24,959 bases of DNA. It comes from Nitrospirae bacterium RIFCSPLOW2_12_42_9. GTDB lineage: Bacteria; Nitrospirota; 9FT-COMBO-42-15; HDB-SIOI813. The position numbers and the translations under genes are program-made. Below are positions 1-9,409 of this stretch, one piece after another. The notes beneath the pieces are model-generated. The model was given only the letters and a program-made list of their open reading frames with translations. It did not search any database and was not told the DNA's origin. The stretch lies in NCBI GenBank assembly GCA_001805205.1, contig MHER01000124.1, positions 11,068 through 36,026 of the forward strand, given 5' to 3'. Positions within the stretch are counted from its first letter, which is position 1; each line of letters starts with the position of its first letter.

Positions 1-265
1 TGCCCCCATCAAAATTACTTATATTATTACCCCACTCAATACTAAAATTATTAGTTTCCACCCAATTAGGGAGTAAGTGTCCCCCCTGGGTCATTTTTCT
101 TAAAGATAGATCTGATATTCCGGATTGAGTAAGAAGGGGCTTCTTTAGAAAATAATCCTGTGCAATCTCTTCATTTAGATTATCATTACTATATACAAGA
201 CCGCTATTAATGGATAAAACAAGGAAAGCTGAAAGAACAGTTGTGAAGAAATACTTGAGAAACAT
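1..265 (-). CDS. Secreted protein of unknown function, N-terminal part only
   Basis: Reading the minus strand from an ATG at 263-265 gives 88 open codons that run off the left edge of the window, so the C-terminus is missing. The first 26 residues (MFLKYFFTTVLSAFLVLS, then INSGLVYS) form a typical signal peptide with a hydrophobic core and a likely cleavage after Ser26. This points to export. The mature part begins NDNLNEEIAQDYFLKKPLL and shows no domain I recognise. No convincing Shine-Dalgarno sequence precedes the ATG. The gene lies downstream of the large lipoprotein gene on the same strand, but a terminator hairpin separates them, so it probably has its own promoter. Confidence 0.6.
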   Translation of the reverse strand, partial: MFLKYFFTTVLSAFLVLSINSGLVYSNDNLNEEIAQDYFLKKPLLTQSGISDLSLRKMTQGGHLLPNWVETNNFSIEWGNNISNFDGG

Positions 266-303
266 TTTTATAATCTTATCATCAGGTATTGTTAAAGTCT
301 AAT

Positions 304-335
304 AATAAAAAAAGGCGTGGGGTAATCCCCACGCC
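304..335 (-). terminator. Rho-independent terminator of the large lipoprotein gene
   Basis: A perfect 9-bp GC-rich stem (ggcgtgggg at 314-322, ccccacgcc at 327-335) has a 4-nt loop, taat. On the minus strand it is followed by a T-rich tract (complement of the A-run at about 304-313). It lies about 30 bp past the stop codon of the 364-5046 gene, in the correct orientation to end that transcript. Confidence 0.9.
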
Positions 336-363
336 CTTATCAGTAAGTACATATTACTGTAAA

Positions 364-3300
364 TTAATGCCGCTGCCTTGGATCATTACTGCTCGGCATA
401 TTATGATTCCTGCTTCCGGAATCTGAAGCCTTATCGTAGAGTGATGGGGCAATATTGGAAGGAATAGTGTTATATTCCTTTCCTCCCATCTTTGCCTTTG
501 CCACAGTATTGGAGGTTGTTGATTTACTGGTAAAGTAGGTTGGAAGATCTCCAGTGGCAAACATCATCGGCTCAAACGAGTCTGCAAGCGGTTCCGGTTT
601 TCCGCTTGTAAAGTCAAGCGTTGTCTGACTGAATGCTATGACTCCCCAGGAATAGGCCTTTCCATTTTCAAGCGCAGTAATAGCAGTCTCGAATGGGAAG
701 TATGGATCATCAGCAAATGCAGCGAGGATATCTGCAGTCATATCTGTTCCACCAGACCCGAGTTTAAAGGAACGTACACCAGTAACAGAATCAGTGGTAA
801 CTTCAGATGAACCGATTACAAGCATCATTACACTCTTGGGTTCTCCACCGCTTGTCACCATAGTCTCAGTAATCTCTTCAATATGAATCAAGTAGGAACC
901 TATAGCCACTGAAACCTCTGAATCATCCCATGAGAATGTGGGTGTTGTTGTCTGGTTAGTGGATGGGCCGGTAAGCGGATCGCCCACAGGACTGATCATC
1001 TTAATCCTGGCAATATTACCACCAAACTGTTTTATCTCATCATTTGCCAACTGTTCTGCATAATCCTCAAGACTGTCAACAGCCTGTATGCTTGAGACTA
1101 ACCATTTTGAACTTATCTTCTCAAGGTTGAAAACCATAGTCTCTGTCCATCTGTTCTCATTATCCGGTACGCCATCGCCATTGAAATCATCACCCCATGG
1201 ATTATTAGGTGTCCATTTCTCGGTGTCGATGATATCAACAATACCTGTTGCCTTGGTACCGGTTTCATCAATAACAAGGTCATTTACAAGAAGCTCTGTA
1301 TTAGTCTCAAGATAGAACATCTCAACCACTGCATCTGTGGTCTCCTGATAGACCCTTGCCCACTGAGTATGGTCATTTATCCTGTCACGTTCATAGCTGA
1401 CCGGGTCTTCATCTTTTCTGCCATCATCATCATCATCATATGGCGCTGTAGTATCACCATTATTATCTGAATCATTCGGATCACCAATTGGATCTTCATC
1501 AGAATTACCATCCCAGTCATCGTCGAAAGGTTCTTCCTCATCTACCTCGCCATCCCAGTCATTATCCACACCATCTGATATGTCAAATGATGTTGTTGTA
1601 GAACCATCTTCTTTATATAATGTGAGCTGACCTGTTGTGGAATCCTGTTTCATACATGGATAATCAGACGAAGATTCACAGCTATTAAGACTGCCATCAG
1701 AAGAATCGAAGTAGTCTGAGTATAGACCATCCTCATTAAATTGTCCGTCTCCATCATCATCACCTTCCATCCTGGACCATTCAGCCTCAACGTCCCAGGT
1801 AGAACAACCTGATGAATCTGCAGTTGGACAATTGGTAGAATCAATAAGCTGATAATCATTACTGACTCTCCATGTTTCCCATCCATATCCAAGATACTCT
1901 GCCTCTGACATTACTCCGCCAGTGACACGGTCATGAGGAACTCTACGGAGCTTTACAGAGGAGTCAGTACTGTTTACATTATTGTCACCATCTGCATTGT
2001 AGTCAACATGATCCATCAATGGATGAACAAACTTCCAGTCGATCATTGCTCCATTATTATTAGAGAGTTGACCATTGTTGTTCCATCTGAACATAGCAGC
2101 ATCCTTGTTAGCAGTTGGGACTCGGGGGGCTGTAGTCGTTCCTAATGTTACAGCGGTAATCCTTCCTCCTTCCACGGTTATCCCTGCTGCATTAAGGTCT
2201 AAATATACATTCCTGTCAGCGTCAATGAACGAGCCTGTTGATTTATCATCATTTCTGAAATAGACCTTTCCGAGAATGCTTACATCTGCCCATGCAAAGG
2301 CATGATCATCGAGGGATGTCCCTGAGCCGCTATATTGATCGAATTCATCACCACTCCAGGGCTTGCTGTCTTTGCCTGCTGCATATGGATATGGCCAGCC
2401 TTTAGGTCCTTTGACCTCATAGTAGGCATTTCCATCATCATCTCTCCACTGGTCTGTACCAGAAGCACGCAGTGTAACATCATTTGACAGGAAGGTCTGT
2501 GCCCAGAACTCATCGTTTGATGTTATATCAGCTTTGTTGGCCAGGTTCCAGTCTGACCATACCATGGGGTCATTAGTATTATCATTATTCCCATCCTGCG
2601 GCCATGGGTTAGCGCCCATCCCATCATGATCCTCGTCTATACATACACTGGCAGGTCTATCGTCAATGCCATCTTTAGGCTCTGAATCACAGTCACCATC
2701 ATCATCCATGCCATTCGGCCAGTCCTCATTGTTCCTGCGGTCAAGCCAGCATCCCTGTAAACAGTCTACTTGATTGAAGTAGTTCATCCTTGAATCACCA
2801 TCATTGTCCACACCTTCGATGTCCCACTCATTGGCTGCGGCTGCAGCTACCTGCATGGCTGCTGCTACTGTGAGACCACCGGCAGCCTGTAATTGAGATG
2901 TAATATCCTGTTCAACCCACATATGTGTGTTTGGGTCTTCATAATACCTGACCGCCTTATCTTTAGAGCCATTTGAATCCGTATCTTTGAGGCTGATGAT
3001 ACCGTCCTCGTTATGGCAAGCGAATCCACCATTCAGGCAGTCACCATCATTATCCTCCCATGCATTTCTGGGACCTTTAGTCCATGCAACTGGATATATC
3101 TCATCATCAGTGGCCCATGAATTAGTACTGTCAGCATCTCCATCATATACAGGGCATATCTGGGTAACCATCTCATCACGCATTAATGTATTATTCCAGC
3201 GATGGAAGGTTGCCTTTACCTCTCCTGTTCCAGGTTCTTCAGATTGGTCTGCAAGTTCACGACAGGCACCTTTTAGTCTGTAATTTACATGCTCCATCCT

Positions 3301-5046
3301 GATACCACCCGGCGCCCATGGATCTGATACTTCAATCTCACTGTCAACAAAATCAACACCCGGTATACGGTTAGGCCATCCAACAAGGAGTGAAACTCCA
3401 ACCGGGTTTCTGTCTGCATCAAATGCGCTGTTAAAGTGCTCAACTGACAATTTGCCATTTGTATTAACATTAGTTAAGAGCATTCGCTGAGTCTGGCCAA
3501 AACCTTTGGCCATATTACGTTGCTCTACAAAATCCTTTTTCATCTGATCAAGAAAATCATCAAGATTTATTGTAGAAGTCTCACAGATCTCCTGACCGGG
3601 TCCTTCCATTGCAGCAACTTTTTGAAGCTTCATGTCTCCGGACATGGTTGTATCACCACCAGAATCAAAGTGACATTCACGTTCCTTTAATGTAAAAGTA
3701 GGTGCGAAATAACTTGCAAAGGAAACTATATCCTGGTTGTCAGCAGCAAGTTGAATTTTTGTAACATTTGCAACAATGTGTAACAGGTCCTCTGTTGTAC
3801 CGCCGCCTGGATCAAATCCACTAATAGAATCAGAATCTATGCCAGCGCCTGTTGTAAAGGTAATTATTACAGGTGTTACTAATGTATTGGCCCCAAGGTC
3901 TGCCACATCAGCCCCAAGGGTCATGGTATAGGTAGTATTTGCCTCTAATGGAGTTGAGTGTAATAATGAAACCCCATCTCCGGAAGATTCAAACCGGCCT
4001 GAGATAGCAGGAGTAATTATTGTATTATCTTTAAAAGTAACAAAATCAACAGGTCTGTTAAATGTAACTGAAATGTCCTTATAGACATTAACATCTGTGG
4101 CATCATTCTTTGGGCTTGAAGAAAGATAAGAGAATGCATCAACATTTTCAGTTACAGTTAGCCTTGCAAGTGCAACAACCCCATCACTATCCGGATCGTT
4201 TATCCCGTTATTGGAAAGGTCTTTGGCCTTATTCGTTATATAAAGTGTATAGGTTGAGGCAGGTGTTAATGAAGTAGAGGGAGTATAACGGAATTCTGTT
4301 CCAGTTCCATTGAATGCAGCAGTAGTTTCTACTACAGTACCAGAACTATCCTTTAATACAACCCCTGTACCAGGTTGCATTGTTGAGGTGTTCATTGCCT
4401 CACTGAATATTACAGAAATTGCCTGGCTTGGCAGTATATCTGATGCCTCATATAATGGATCCGGGTCTCCATCAGATAGTGATGTATCTGCCACATTGTC
4501 TGATAATACAGATACTATACTTGGAGATGTGGTGTCAGACTCGACTGTAGCTGCTGGAATTTCTACAGCCTCGCCCGCAGTGGCAACTATATCATCCATC
4601 CTTGTTGTTTTTATGGTTAGTGAAGCCAGATCAATATAGATCCCGAAACATACATAGTTTCCTGGGTCCACATCCATGTTCCATATTCCACTGCTGTCCG
4701 TATTGGAATTCCCTGTTGCAGCAGTTGATACTGAATCCGTATCGAAACAAAGGACAGTAGCGCCGGAAACTGGAAGACTTGTTGCAGCAGCAGATTTTTT
4801 AAGTCTTTTAAAAAGACTGTTTCCACTACTGCTGCTGCTATTCAAAAGTGTTCCACTTAATGTGGCCTTTGCTACTGTATCACCATCAGTCGTAGTATCA
4901 CTATCGGTGGTATCGCCACCTGTCACATCAGTTGATCCTGTACCGCCTCCTCCCCCACTGCATCCTGAGGCGATAAGCGTTCCTGCGATAAACAGGGTTA
5001 TCAGGGCTAAGAAAATACCCCTTTCCCCAAAAGTCTTAATTTCCAT
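364..5046 (-). CDS. Very large Asp-rich, multi-domain surface lipoprotein
   Basis: This 1560-residue protein is probably exported and lipid-anchored. It has an N-terminal hydrophobic segment and a lipobox ending ASGC (Cys29), followed by a Gly-rich then Thr/Asp-rich linker. Residues about 58-165 resemble a carboxypeptidase-regulatory (transthyretin-like) fold. Residues about 170-300 and 303-400 resemble two Big_5 Ig-like domains (patterns such as ISVIFSEAMN and ISVTFNRPVDF). From about residue 730 to 1250 there are many DxDxDG-type acidic loops (DNDGDS, DDDGDGQFNEDG, DGVDNDWDGEVDEEE, DDDDDGRKDED) like the calcium-binding loops of thrombospondin type 3 or dockerin repeats. The C-terminal part from about 1400 may hold a fibronectin-like fold. 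The ATG start is supported by AAGGAGG about 7 nt upstream. It is monocistronic or last in its unit, with a terminator just after it. The exact role (adhesin, matrix or S-layer component) cannot be told from sequence. Confidence 0.88.
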   Translation of the reverse strand: MEIKTFGERGIFLALITLFIAGTLIASGCSGGGGGTGSTDVTGGDTTDSDTTTDGDTVAKATLSGTLLNSSSSSGNSLFKRLKKSAAATSLPVSGATVLCFDTDSVSTAATGNSNTDSSGIWNMDVDPGNYVCFGIYIDLASLTIKTTRMDDIVATAGEAVEIPAATVESDTTSPSIVSVLSDNVADTSLSDGDPDPLYEASDILPSQAISVIFSEAMNTSTMQPGTGVVLKDSSGTVVETTAAFNGTGTEFRYTPSTSLTPASTYTLYITNKAKDLSNNGINDPDSDGVVALARLTVTENVDAFSYLSSSPKNDATDVNVYKDISVTFNRPVDFVTFKDNTIITPAISGRFESSGDGVSLLHSTPLEANTTYTMTLGADVADLGANTLVTPVIITFTTGAGIDSDSISGFDPGGGTTEDLLHIVANVTKIQLAADNQDIVSFASYFAPTFTLKERECHFDSGGDTTMSGDMKLQKVAAMEGPGQEICETSTINLDDFLDQMKKDFVEQRNMAKGFGQTQRMLLTNVNTNGKLSVEHFNSAFDADRNPVGVSLLVGWPNRIPGVDFVDSEIEVSDPWAPGGIRMEHVNYRLKGACRELADQSEEPGTGEVKATFHRWNNTLMRDEMVTQICPVYDGDADSTNSWATDDEIYPVAWTKGPRNAWEDNDGDCLNGGFACHNEDGIISLKDTDSNGSKDKAVRYYEDPNTHMWVEQDITSQLQAAGGLTVAAAMQVAAAAANEWDIEGVDNDGDSRMNYFNQVDCLQGCWLDRRNNEDWPNGMDDDGDCDSEPKDGIDDRPASVCIDEDHDGMGANPWPQDGNNDNTNDPMVWSDWNLANKADITSNDEFWAQTFLSNDVTLRASGTDQWRDDDGNAYYEVKGPKGWPYPYAAGKDSKPWSGDEFDQYSGSGTSLDDHAFAWADVSILGKVYFRNDDKSTGSFIDADRNVYLDLNAAGITVEGGRITAVTLGTTTAPRVPTANKDAAMFRWNNNGQLSNNNGAMIDWKFVHPLMDHVDYNADGDNNVNSTDSSVKLRRVPHDRVTGGVMSEAEYLGYGWETWRVSNDYQLIDSTNCPTADSSGCSTWDVEAEWSRMEGDDDGDGQFNEDGLYSDYFDSSDGSLNSCESSSDYPCMKQDSTTGQLTLYKEDGSTTTSFDISDGVDNDWDGEVDEEEPFDDDWDGNSDEDPIGDPNDSDNNGDTTAPYDDDDDGRKDEDPVSYERDRINDHTQWARVYQETTDAVVEMFYLETNTELLVNDLVIDETGTKATGIVDIIDTEKWTPNNPWGDDFNGDGVPDNENRWTETMVFNLEKISSKWLVSSIQAVDSLEDYAEQLANDEIKQFGGNIARIKMISPVGDPLTGPSTNQTTTPTFSWDDSEVSVAIGSYLIHIEEITETMVTSGGEPKSVMMLVIGSSEVTTDSVTGVRSFKLGSGGTDMTADILAAFADDPYFPFETAITALENGKAYSWGVIAFSQTTLDFTSGKPEPLADSFEPMMFATGDLPTYFTSKSTTSNTVAKAKMGGKEYNTIPSNIAPSLYDKASDSGSRNHNMPSSNDPRQRH

Positions 5047-5248
5047 TTACTTGCCTCCTTATTTTAAATTTAAATTATCTTCTTTATTCTTGAAGGCCAT
5101 GAAGGCCAGAAAACAAGAGGGAAGATAATATCCCCTGAAAACCCTGCTTCACCTCCTTTTATATATATGATTTATTAAATTAGATTTGGAATTTGAGTGT
5201 ACCTGGATTCAATTCACAAATAGTTATCGGGTAGGGTTATAAGTATCT
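5047..5248. other. Intergenic region upstream of the lipoprotein gene
   Basis: About 200 bp without a gene. Apart from the AGGAGG of the lipoprotein gene, the minus strand carries a second strong Shine-Dalgarno-like AAAAGGAGGTGA (around 5150-5161) with no suitable start codon after it, and a short AT-rich stretch. A short direct repeat (gaaggcca, twice, near 5092-5107) is present. I found no clear promoter or riboswitch fold. Confidence 0.4.
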
Positions 5249-6541
5249 TTAGAAATTTGTCACAACTTTTTTGAGGAAAGATACTGCATCTTTTTTGGTC
5301 ATGATATAGCCCATGACTTGATTTTCTTCTGTTAGATCAAGCAGGCTGCGATAGACCGGGCCAGGGGGTATATTGAAAAGTTTTTTAATATCTTCACCTG
5401 TAATAAGTGGATTCTCTCTTACCTTTTTATATACATGGAAGAACCATGATATCGTGTCTCTTGAGTTCCTCAGGGCATTATCATAAATTTCGCTATTAAG
5501 CCCTGTTGAGGCCAAACAAAAGAAAATAAACCCTAATCCATTATCTTCACTATTTTTAAAAAATCTATATAATAATTTCTTGTCATTTACCCCTTTGTCT
5601 AATATTGGGTTATTTCTTTGTTCAATCATTAATATTGCCATTTTTGCGGCTCTATTACTTAACCTTAATTTTTCAACAGCCTCTATCATTTTTGGTTTGT
5701 TTATATTGCTGTTTATGTACAGGCTTAGCAATTTCCATAATTCAATATTTCTTATCCCGGATTCAACCTTAGTCGTAAAATAGTCTTTGATAGAAACATG
5801 GTCTAAAGTATATATATTATGCATTGAATTATATAACTCTTCTAACTTTTCACAGCTTATTAAACCTTTTTCTATATCATTTTCTGCAATACCAGAAAGG
5901 ATTTCTTTTAGTAGACCTGAATTATGTATTTGACGAAGATATTGGGTGGAATTTGAGAAAGCTAATATCCTGAAAAACTCATCCCTTATCCGTTCACATG
6001 CAGAAAATCTTAGGGTAGGTGCAAGCTCGCTTATTATATTTAATGTATTATCCTCAATCCTAAATCCAAGGGTACTGGCAAGCCTGAATGCCCTGAGCAT
6101 CCGAAGCGGGTCATCTTCAAATGACTTTCTGGAGATCACCCTTATTAACCTTTCTTTGATGTCTTCTCTCCCGTTAAAAGGATCTATAATGGTCTCTATA
6201 TCAGCTAATGAAATGGCAAGTGCATCTATTGTAAAATCTCTTAAAGAAAGATCTGCATAAATATTTCCGTCCCTTAGAGGTAGAATGTCATAATAATCCG
6301 GTGGTGATTTTCCGTATGAAATTACCCTCAATATGCCCCGCTGCTTATCTAAATAAAAAGAAGAGCCGCCTATTTTATCTGCAAGATCCCTTGCTATCCT
6401 CTCTGTATCATTTTGAACAACGATGTCTACATCAACAGGGATTTTCCCAATAAGAATGTCACGAACAGTTCCGCCAACTATATATGCGTTTTTAAGTTGT
6501 AGTTCCCTTAGTGTAGAGATGAAAGAAAGATTACCAGGCAT
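5249..6541 (-). CDS. cca: CCA-adding enzyme / poly(A) polymerase family nucleotidyltransferase
   Basis: The protein adds nucleotides to RNA 3' ends, most likely maturing or repairing tRNA CCA ends in the cytoplasm. It carries the class II nucleotidyltransferase signature: GGTVRD at 23-28, the metal-binding DVD at 37-39, RDFTIDAL at 101-108, the DPFNGREDIKERLIR block at 120-134, and the DDPLRMLRAFRLASTLGF block (nucleotide-selecting region) at 143-160. At 430 residues its length is usual for the family. I see no clear HD phosphohydrolase domain in the C-terminal half. The gene follows the TPR gene on the same strand after about 48 bp, so the two are probably cotranscribed. Family members may be full CCA-adding, CC-adding, A-adding or poly(A) polymerases, and the sequence alone does not settle which. 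The window's tRNA-Asn already encodes its CCA, which would fit a repair role. Confidence 0.88.
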   Translation of the reverse strand: MPGNLSFISTLRELQLKNAYIVGGTVRDILIGKIPVDVDIVVQNDTERIARDLADKIGGSSFYLDKQRGILRVISYGKSPPDYYDILPLRDGNIYADLSLRDFTIDALAISLADIETIIDPFNGREDIKERLIRVISRKSFEDDPLRMLRAFRLASTLGFRIEDNTLNIISELAPTLRFSACERIRDEFFRILAFSNSTQYLRQIHNSGLLKEILSGIAENDIEKGLISCEKLEELYNSMHNIYTLDHVSIKDYFTTKVESGIRNIELWKLLSLYINSNINKPKMIEAVEKLRLSNRAAKMAILMIEQRNNPILDKGVNDKKLLYRFFKNSEDNGLGFIFFCLASTGLNSEIYDNALRNSRDTISWFFHVYKKVRENPLITGEDIKKLFNIPPGPVYRSLLDLTEENQVMGYIMTKKDAVSFLKKVVTNF

Positions 6542-6589
6542 TATTGAAAAAGGTGTAATAAAAAATAAATATTATTAACAGGTCTCGGG

Positions 6590-8848
6590 TTATATACCCT
6601 TTTGAAGATTAAGCACCCTCTCTGAGACATCACGGTAGGTTTCATCTGTGTCATGCACTTCAGTAAATACATGGAGTGCATCTTCCTTCTTGCCTGCCAG
6701 CTCGAATAAAGACCCAAGTTCATATTTCACAACAAGATGTCTTTGATCACTATATTGCTGACTTGAAATTGCACCCTCTAAGGCTTTTACGGCCTCATGG
6801 TATTCACCAAGCTCCTTATAACACAGTGCGATCATATAAGAGGCATCCATATATCTTGGCGTGCCCTGAATAGAAATCTTAAACTCTTCTACAGCTTCCT
6901 GAAATAAACCCATCTCTTTATAGGCAATACCGAGGTCATAGTGTGTTTCATAATCCTCAGGGCTTAGTTGTGCCTGAATTCCTTTATTGAATTCCTGGAA
7001 TATCTCTTCAAAACTTTTAACAGCAGATATTTCCATTGGAGCAGGCTCATATACTGGTTTCTCCTTAACCTCTTCTTTTAATGCCTCACCGAGATCAAAA
7101 AAAGAGACCGGGGATTCTTCTGGTTTAACCAGCTCAACTTCAGGAATCGTATCTACTGACTTTAGCCGCTTTAATTTTGCGATCTCTCTTATAGCCTCCT
7201 CATTTACTGAATCTATACTGAGGATTCTGTTATATACACTAATCGCTTCCTCTATCATCCCCTGTTGTTCATAAAACCTGGCCTCTTCCAACAATTCATT
7301 AAAATCAACCTGTGAGCGTTTAATTAATCTTTCCTTATATTCTTTAATGCGGCTGTCATATGGACTTACTTCAATAGCCTCACGTATCAATAATTCGATC
7401 TTATCAGGCTCATCTAATGGTTCATAAATCCTTATTAGTTTTAAACACTCCTCAAAGGCCTTATCCTGCTCCCCTGTGTTTTTATATAGATTTTTTAATT
7501 TAACATGGGCTTCAATATTATCCGGTTCTGACCTTTTAACGATATCCTGTAGTTCTAATATCGCCTTTTCAAGGAGGCCATATTTTATATAAACCTCTGC
7601 GGATGCGATCTGTCCTGATACATCTATAACACCTTCTTCCTTTACGATCTCCTCTTTATATTTAGTCTCTTCGCCTGAGACCTTTTCTAATCCTTCTTTT
7701 GCCTCTACATTAAACGGGTCTTCTTCAAGTATCTTAAGATAATATCCCTTTGCCTTCTCCTTTTCACCTGTGTCATAGAAGTATTTTGCAAGGTATAAAC
7801 CCTTTCCTAAGATATCATCCTTATTGCCCCGGTTAGAATAAACTTCAAAAAGTAATTCATGTGCCGGTAAAAGATCCGGTGATATCTCTTTGGCCTTCTC
7901 TGCGTAAATAAGAGATTTATCAAGATCGTTATGGTTAAAATATTCCGTTCCTATCACAAGGTACACATTTGCTGCACCCTCGTTATTCCCTTTTGCTACC
8001 AGGATTGTTGCAAGTGTATCTCTGTGTGATAATTGGTCCGGATGTAATTCAATAAGTTTTGTTAAAAGTGTCTCAGCATCATCATACATCTTTGATTTAA
8101 TATATGAATCAACAAGCAATGACAACGCATCAGGAGACTCTTTTGAAAGGTCAAATGCCATCTTCCCATAGCCGATAGCCTCATCCACATAACCATCATC
8201 AAGGCGTAATCTGCCGATCTTAACAATGGCATTTAAATTATTGGGTTCGAATTTAAGAATTAGTCTGTATAAGTTCTCAGCCTCATCCCGTTTTGCTTCT
8301 TTTAAATATGCAAGGGCAACCTTGTTGTATTCCTCAATAGCATCTTCCTTGAGCCCTTCCTTAAAGAAAATCTCTGCTATCTTTATTCTTACATTAAGAT
8401 TAGACGGGTCAAGGTCTGCAATCTTTCTATAAACTTCAAGCGCCTCTTTTATCCGGCCATCCTGAGAATATAGTTTTGCTGCAGTTAAATAGTCCTCCCG
8501 GGCATTGCCAATCAAGCCTCTATCGCAATTAAGATCACCCAGACGTACGTAAATATCTTTACGGGAGGGTTCAACTTTCAGGATCTTCTTGTAGACTGCT
8601 ATTGCCTTTAAAGCAAAACCAGAGGATACAAATATATCAGCGGCTTTTATATAGTAAGATATCGCATCTCGTGAACCATTACCTGGCGATTGGCTCTTAA
8701 GTGACAGGTCTCCGATAGTATTTAATATATTTGCATCATTTGGTGTATCTGTAAGAAGTTTCTTCCACTCCTCTATTGCCTTATTTATCTGGCCTCTGAT
8801 AGTAAATTGCTGCGCTGACTCTAATATCTTACTTTTTTCGGATGACAA
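6590..8848 (-). CDS. Large tetratricopeptide repeat (TPR) protein
   Basis: This 752-residue protein is built almost entirely of TPR units (for example the segments starting NKAIEEWKKLL, FALKAIAVYKKIL and KEALEVYRKIA). A charged, Pro/Glu-rich linker around residues 560-620 separates the main array from a final TPR group that begins near YDLGIAYKEMGLFQEAV. No signal peptide or membrane segment is visible, so it is probably a cytoplasmic scaffold. The start is TTG (complement of caa at 8846-8848), supported by AAGGGAG about 6 nt upstream; no better ATG is in frame. A promoter lies at 8910-8938. The cca-like gene follows and is probably in the same transcript. TPR proteins mediate protein contacts; the partner is unknown, though the MglA-like GTPase nearby is a candidate by position only. 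Confidence 0.85.
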   Translation of the reverse strand: MSSEKSKILESAQQFTIRGQINKAIEEWKKLLTDTPNDANILNTIGDLSLKSQSPGNGSRDAISYYIKAADIFVSSGFALKAIAVYKKILKVEPSRKDIYVRLGDLNCDRGLIGNAREDYLTAAKLYSQDGRIKEALEVYRKIADLDPSNLNVRIKIAEIFFKEGLKEDAIEEYNKVALAYLKEAKRDEAENLYRLILKFEPNNLNAIVKIGRLRLDDGYVDEAIGYGKMAFDLSKESPDALSLLVDSYIKSKMYDDAETLLTKLIELHPDQLSHRDTLATILVAKGNNEGAANVYLVIGTEYFNHNDLDKSLIYAEKAKEISPDLLPAHELLFEVYSNRGNKDDILGKGLYLAKYFYDTGEKEKAKGYYLKILEEDPFNVEAKEGLEKVSGEETKYKEEIVKEEGVIDVSGQIASAEVYIKYGLLEKAILELQDIVKRSEPDNIEAHVKLKNLYKNTGEQDKAFEECLKLIRIYEPLDEPDKIELLIREAIEVSPYDSRIKEYKERLIKRSQVDFNELLEEARFYEQQGMIEEAISVYNRILSIDSVNEEAIREIAKLKRLKSVDTIPEVELVKPEESPVSFFDLGEALKEEVKEKPVYEPAPMEISAVKSFEEIFQEFNKGIQAQLSPEDYETHYDLGIAYKEMGLFQEAVEEFKISIQGTPRYMDASYMIALCYKELGEYHEAVKALEGAISSQQYSDQRHLVVKYELGSLFELAGKKEDALHVFTEVHDTDETYRDVSERVLNLQKGI

Positions 8849-8909
8849 AAATTTCTCCCTTTATTTATAAGTATATATCTTTTCGGAAGATAATATTTAT
8901 TTTTAACCG

Positions 8910-8938
8910 AAAATAACATAACCTCCTGATAGTGTCAA
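8910..8938 (-). promoter_or_regulatory. Predicted sigma70-type promoter of the TPR-cca unit
   Basis: On the minus strand TTGACA (8933-8938) is followed after 17 bp by TATTTT (8910-8915). An inverted repeat with arms ttttcgg and ccgaaaa (about 8880-8913) overlaps the -10 region and could be a regulatory site. The TPR start codon lies about 60 bp downstream. Confidence 0.55.
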
Positions 8939-8962
8939 GGAATGGCAGAATTCAGGCCAAAC

Positions 8963-9385
8963 TTATTTTGTATTGGAAGATACAAGCACCCTTTCCTGGT
9001 CTTTAAAGATTACAGTGCACTTTTTAAAGTGGGTCTTCTGTACAACACCCTTACCAAATATATTATGCATTATAATATTCCCTTCATTATACGATCCGGC
9101 CATCTCGTAAGGTATTTCTATACCCTTTGCGACTGCAATACTGTTCTCCCACAGAGACTGGGATGTTAACAACTTCCTTGATTTACGTTTAGGAAGCACT
9201 GTTTTCCCCGTTTGTCTTTCGCTATTGTCATCCGTGCTTCGATGTTTATGTTCACTTCCGCATGTCTTGCATTTTACCCTTACAATCTTATCCCTAACCA
9301 TTGCTACGATTACATGGTTAAGATCAAGCCTGCACTTTGTACAATAAGAGCCCGTCTCATCTCCTGCATAAAGTCTTTTCATCAT
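8963..9385 (-). CDS. Small zinc-ribbon protein with a C-terminal PcrA/CarD-like Tudor-type segment
   Basis: This 140-residue protein has two CxxC pairs (YCTKC at about 14-18 and KCKTCGSEHKHR at about 38-49), which would make a zinc ribbon. A basic, Ser/Lys-rich linker follows. The C-terminal part, with GNIIMHNIFGKGVVQK then KCTVIFKDQERVLVSS, has the G-x-H-x-FG-x-G-x-V pattern seen at the C-terminus of UvrD/PcrA helicases and in CarD-like Tudor folds that contact RNA polymerase or nucleic acid. The role is unknown; a transcription-associated or nucleic-acid-binding function is inference. The ATG has a G-rich Shine-Dalgarno (CAGGGGGGG) just upstream. The gene starts only 24 bp after the tRNA-Asn gene, so it may share that promoter. 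Confidence 0.7.
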   Translation of the reverse strand: MMKRLYAGDETGSYCTKCRLDLNHVIVAMVRDKIVRVKCKTCGSEHKHRSTDDNSERQTGKTVLPKRKSRKLLTSQSLWENSIAVAKGIEIPYEMAGSYNEGNIIMHNIFGKGVVQKTHFKKCTVIFKDQERVLVSSNTK

Positions 9386-9409
9386 ATTTCCCCCCCTGGA
9401 AGGATAATT

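Noticed and set aside
1424..1440. catcatcatcat run, possible simple-sequence phase-variation tract
   Set aside because: It encodes an Asp run in frame; trinucleotide length changes would not shift the frame.
4676..5128. 150-codon plus-strand open frame opposite the lipoprotein N-terminus
   Set aside because: It lies antisense to a well-supported gene with lipobox and Shine-Dalgarno; its Val/Ser/Pro-rich content is a by-product of Thr/Ser/Asp codons.
5140..5165. Strong AGGAGG upstream of the lipoprotein gene, possible leader peptide or riboswitch
   Set aside because: No start codon follows at a workable distance and I could not draw a known riboswitch fold.
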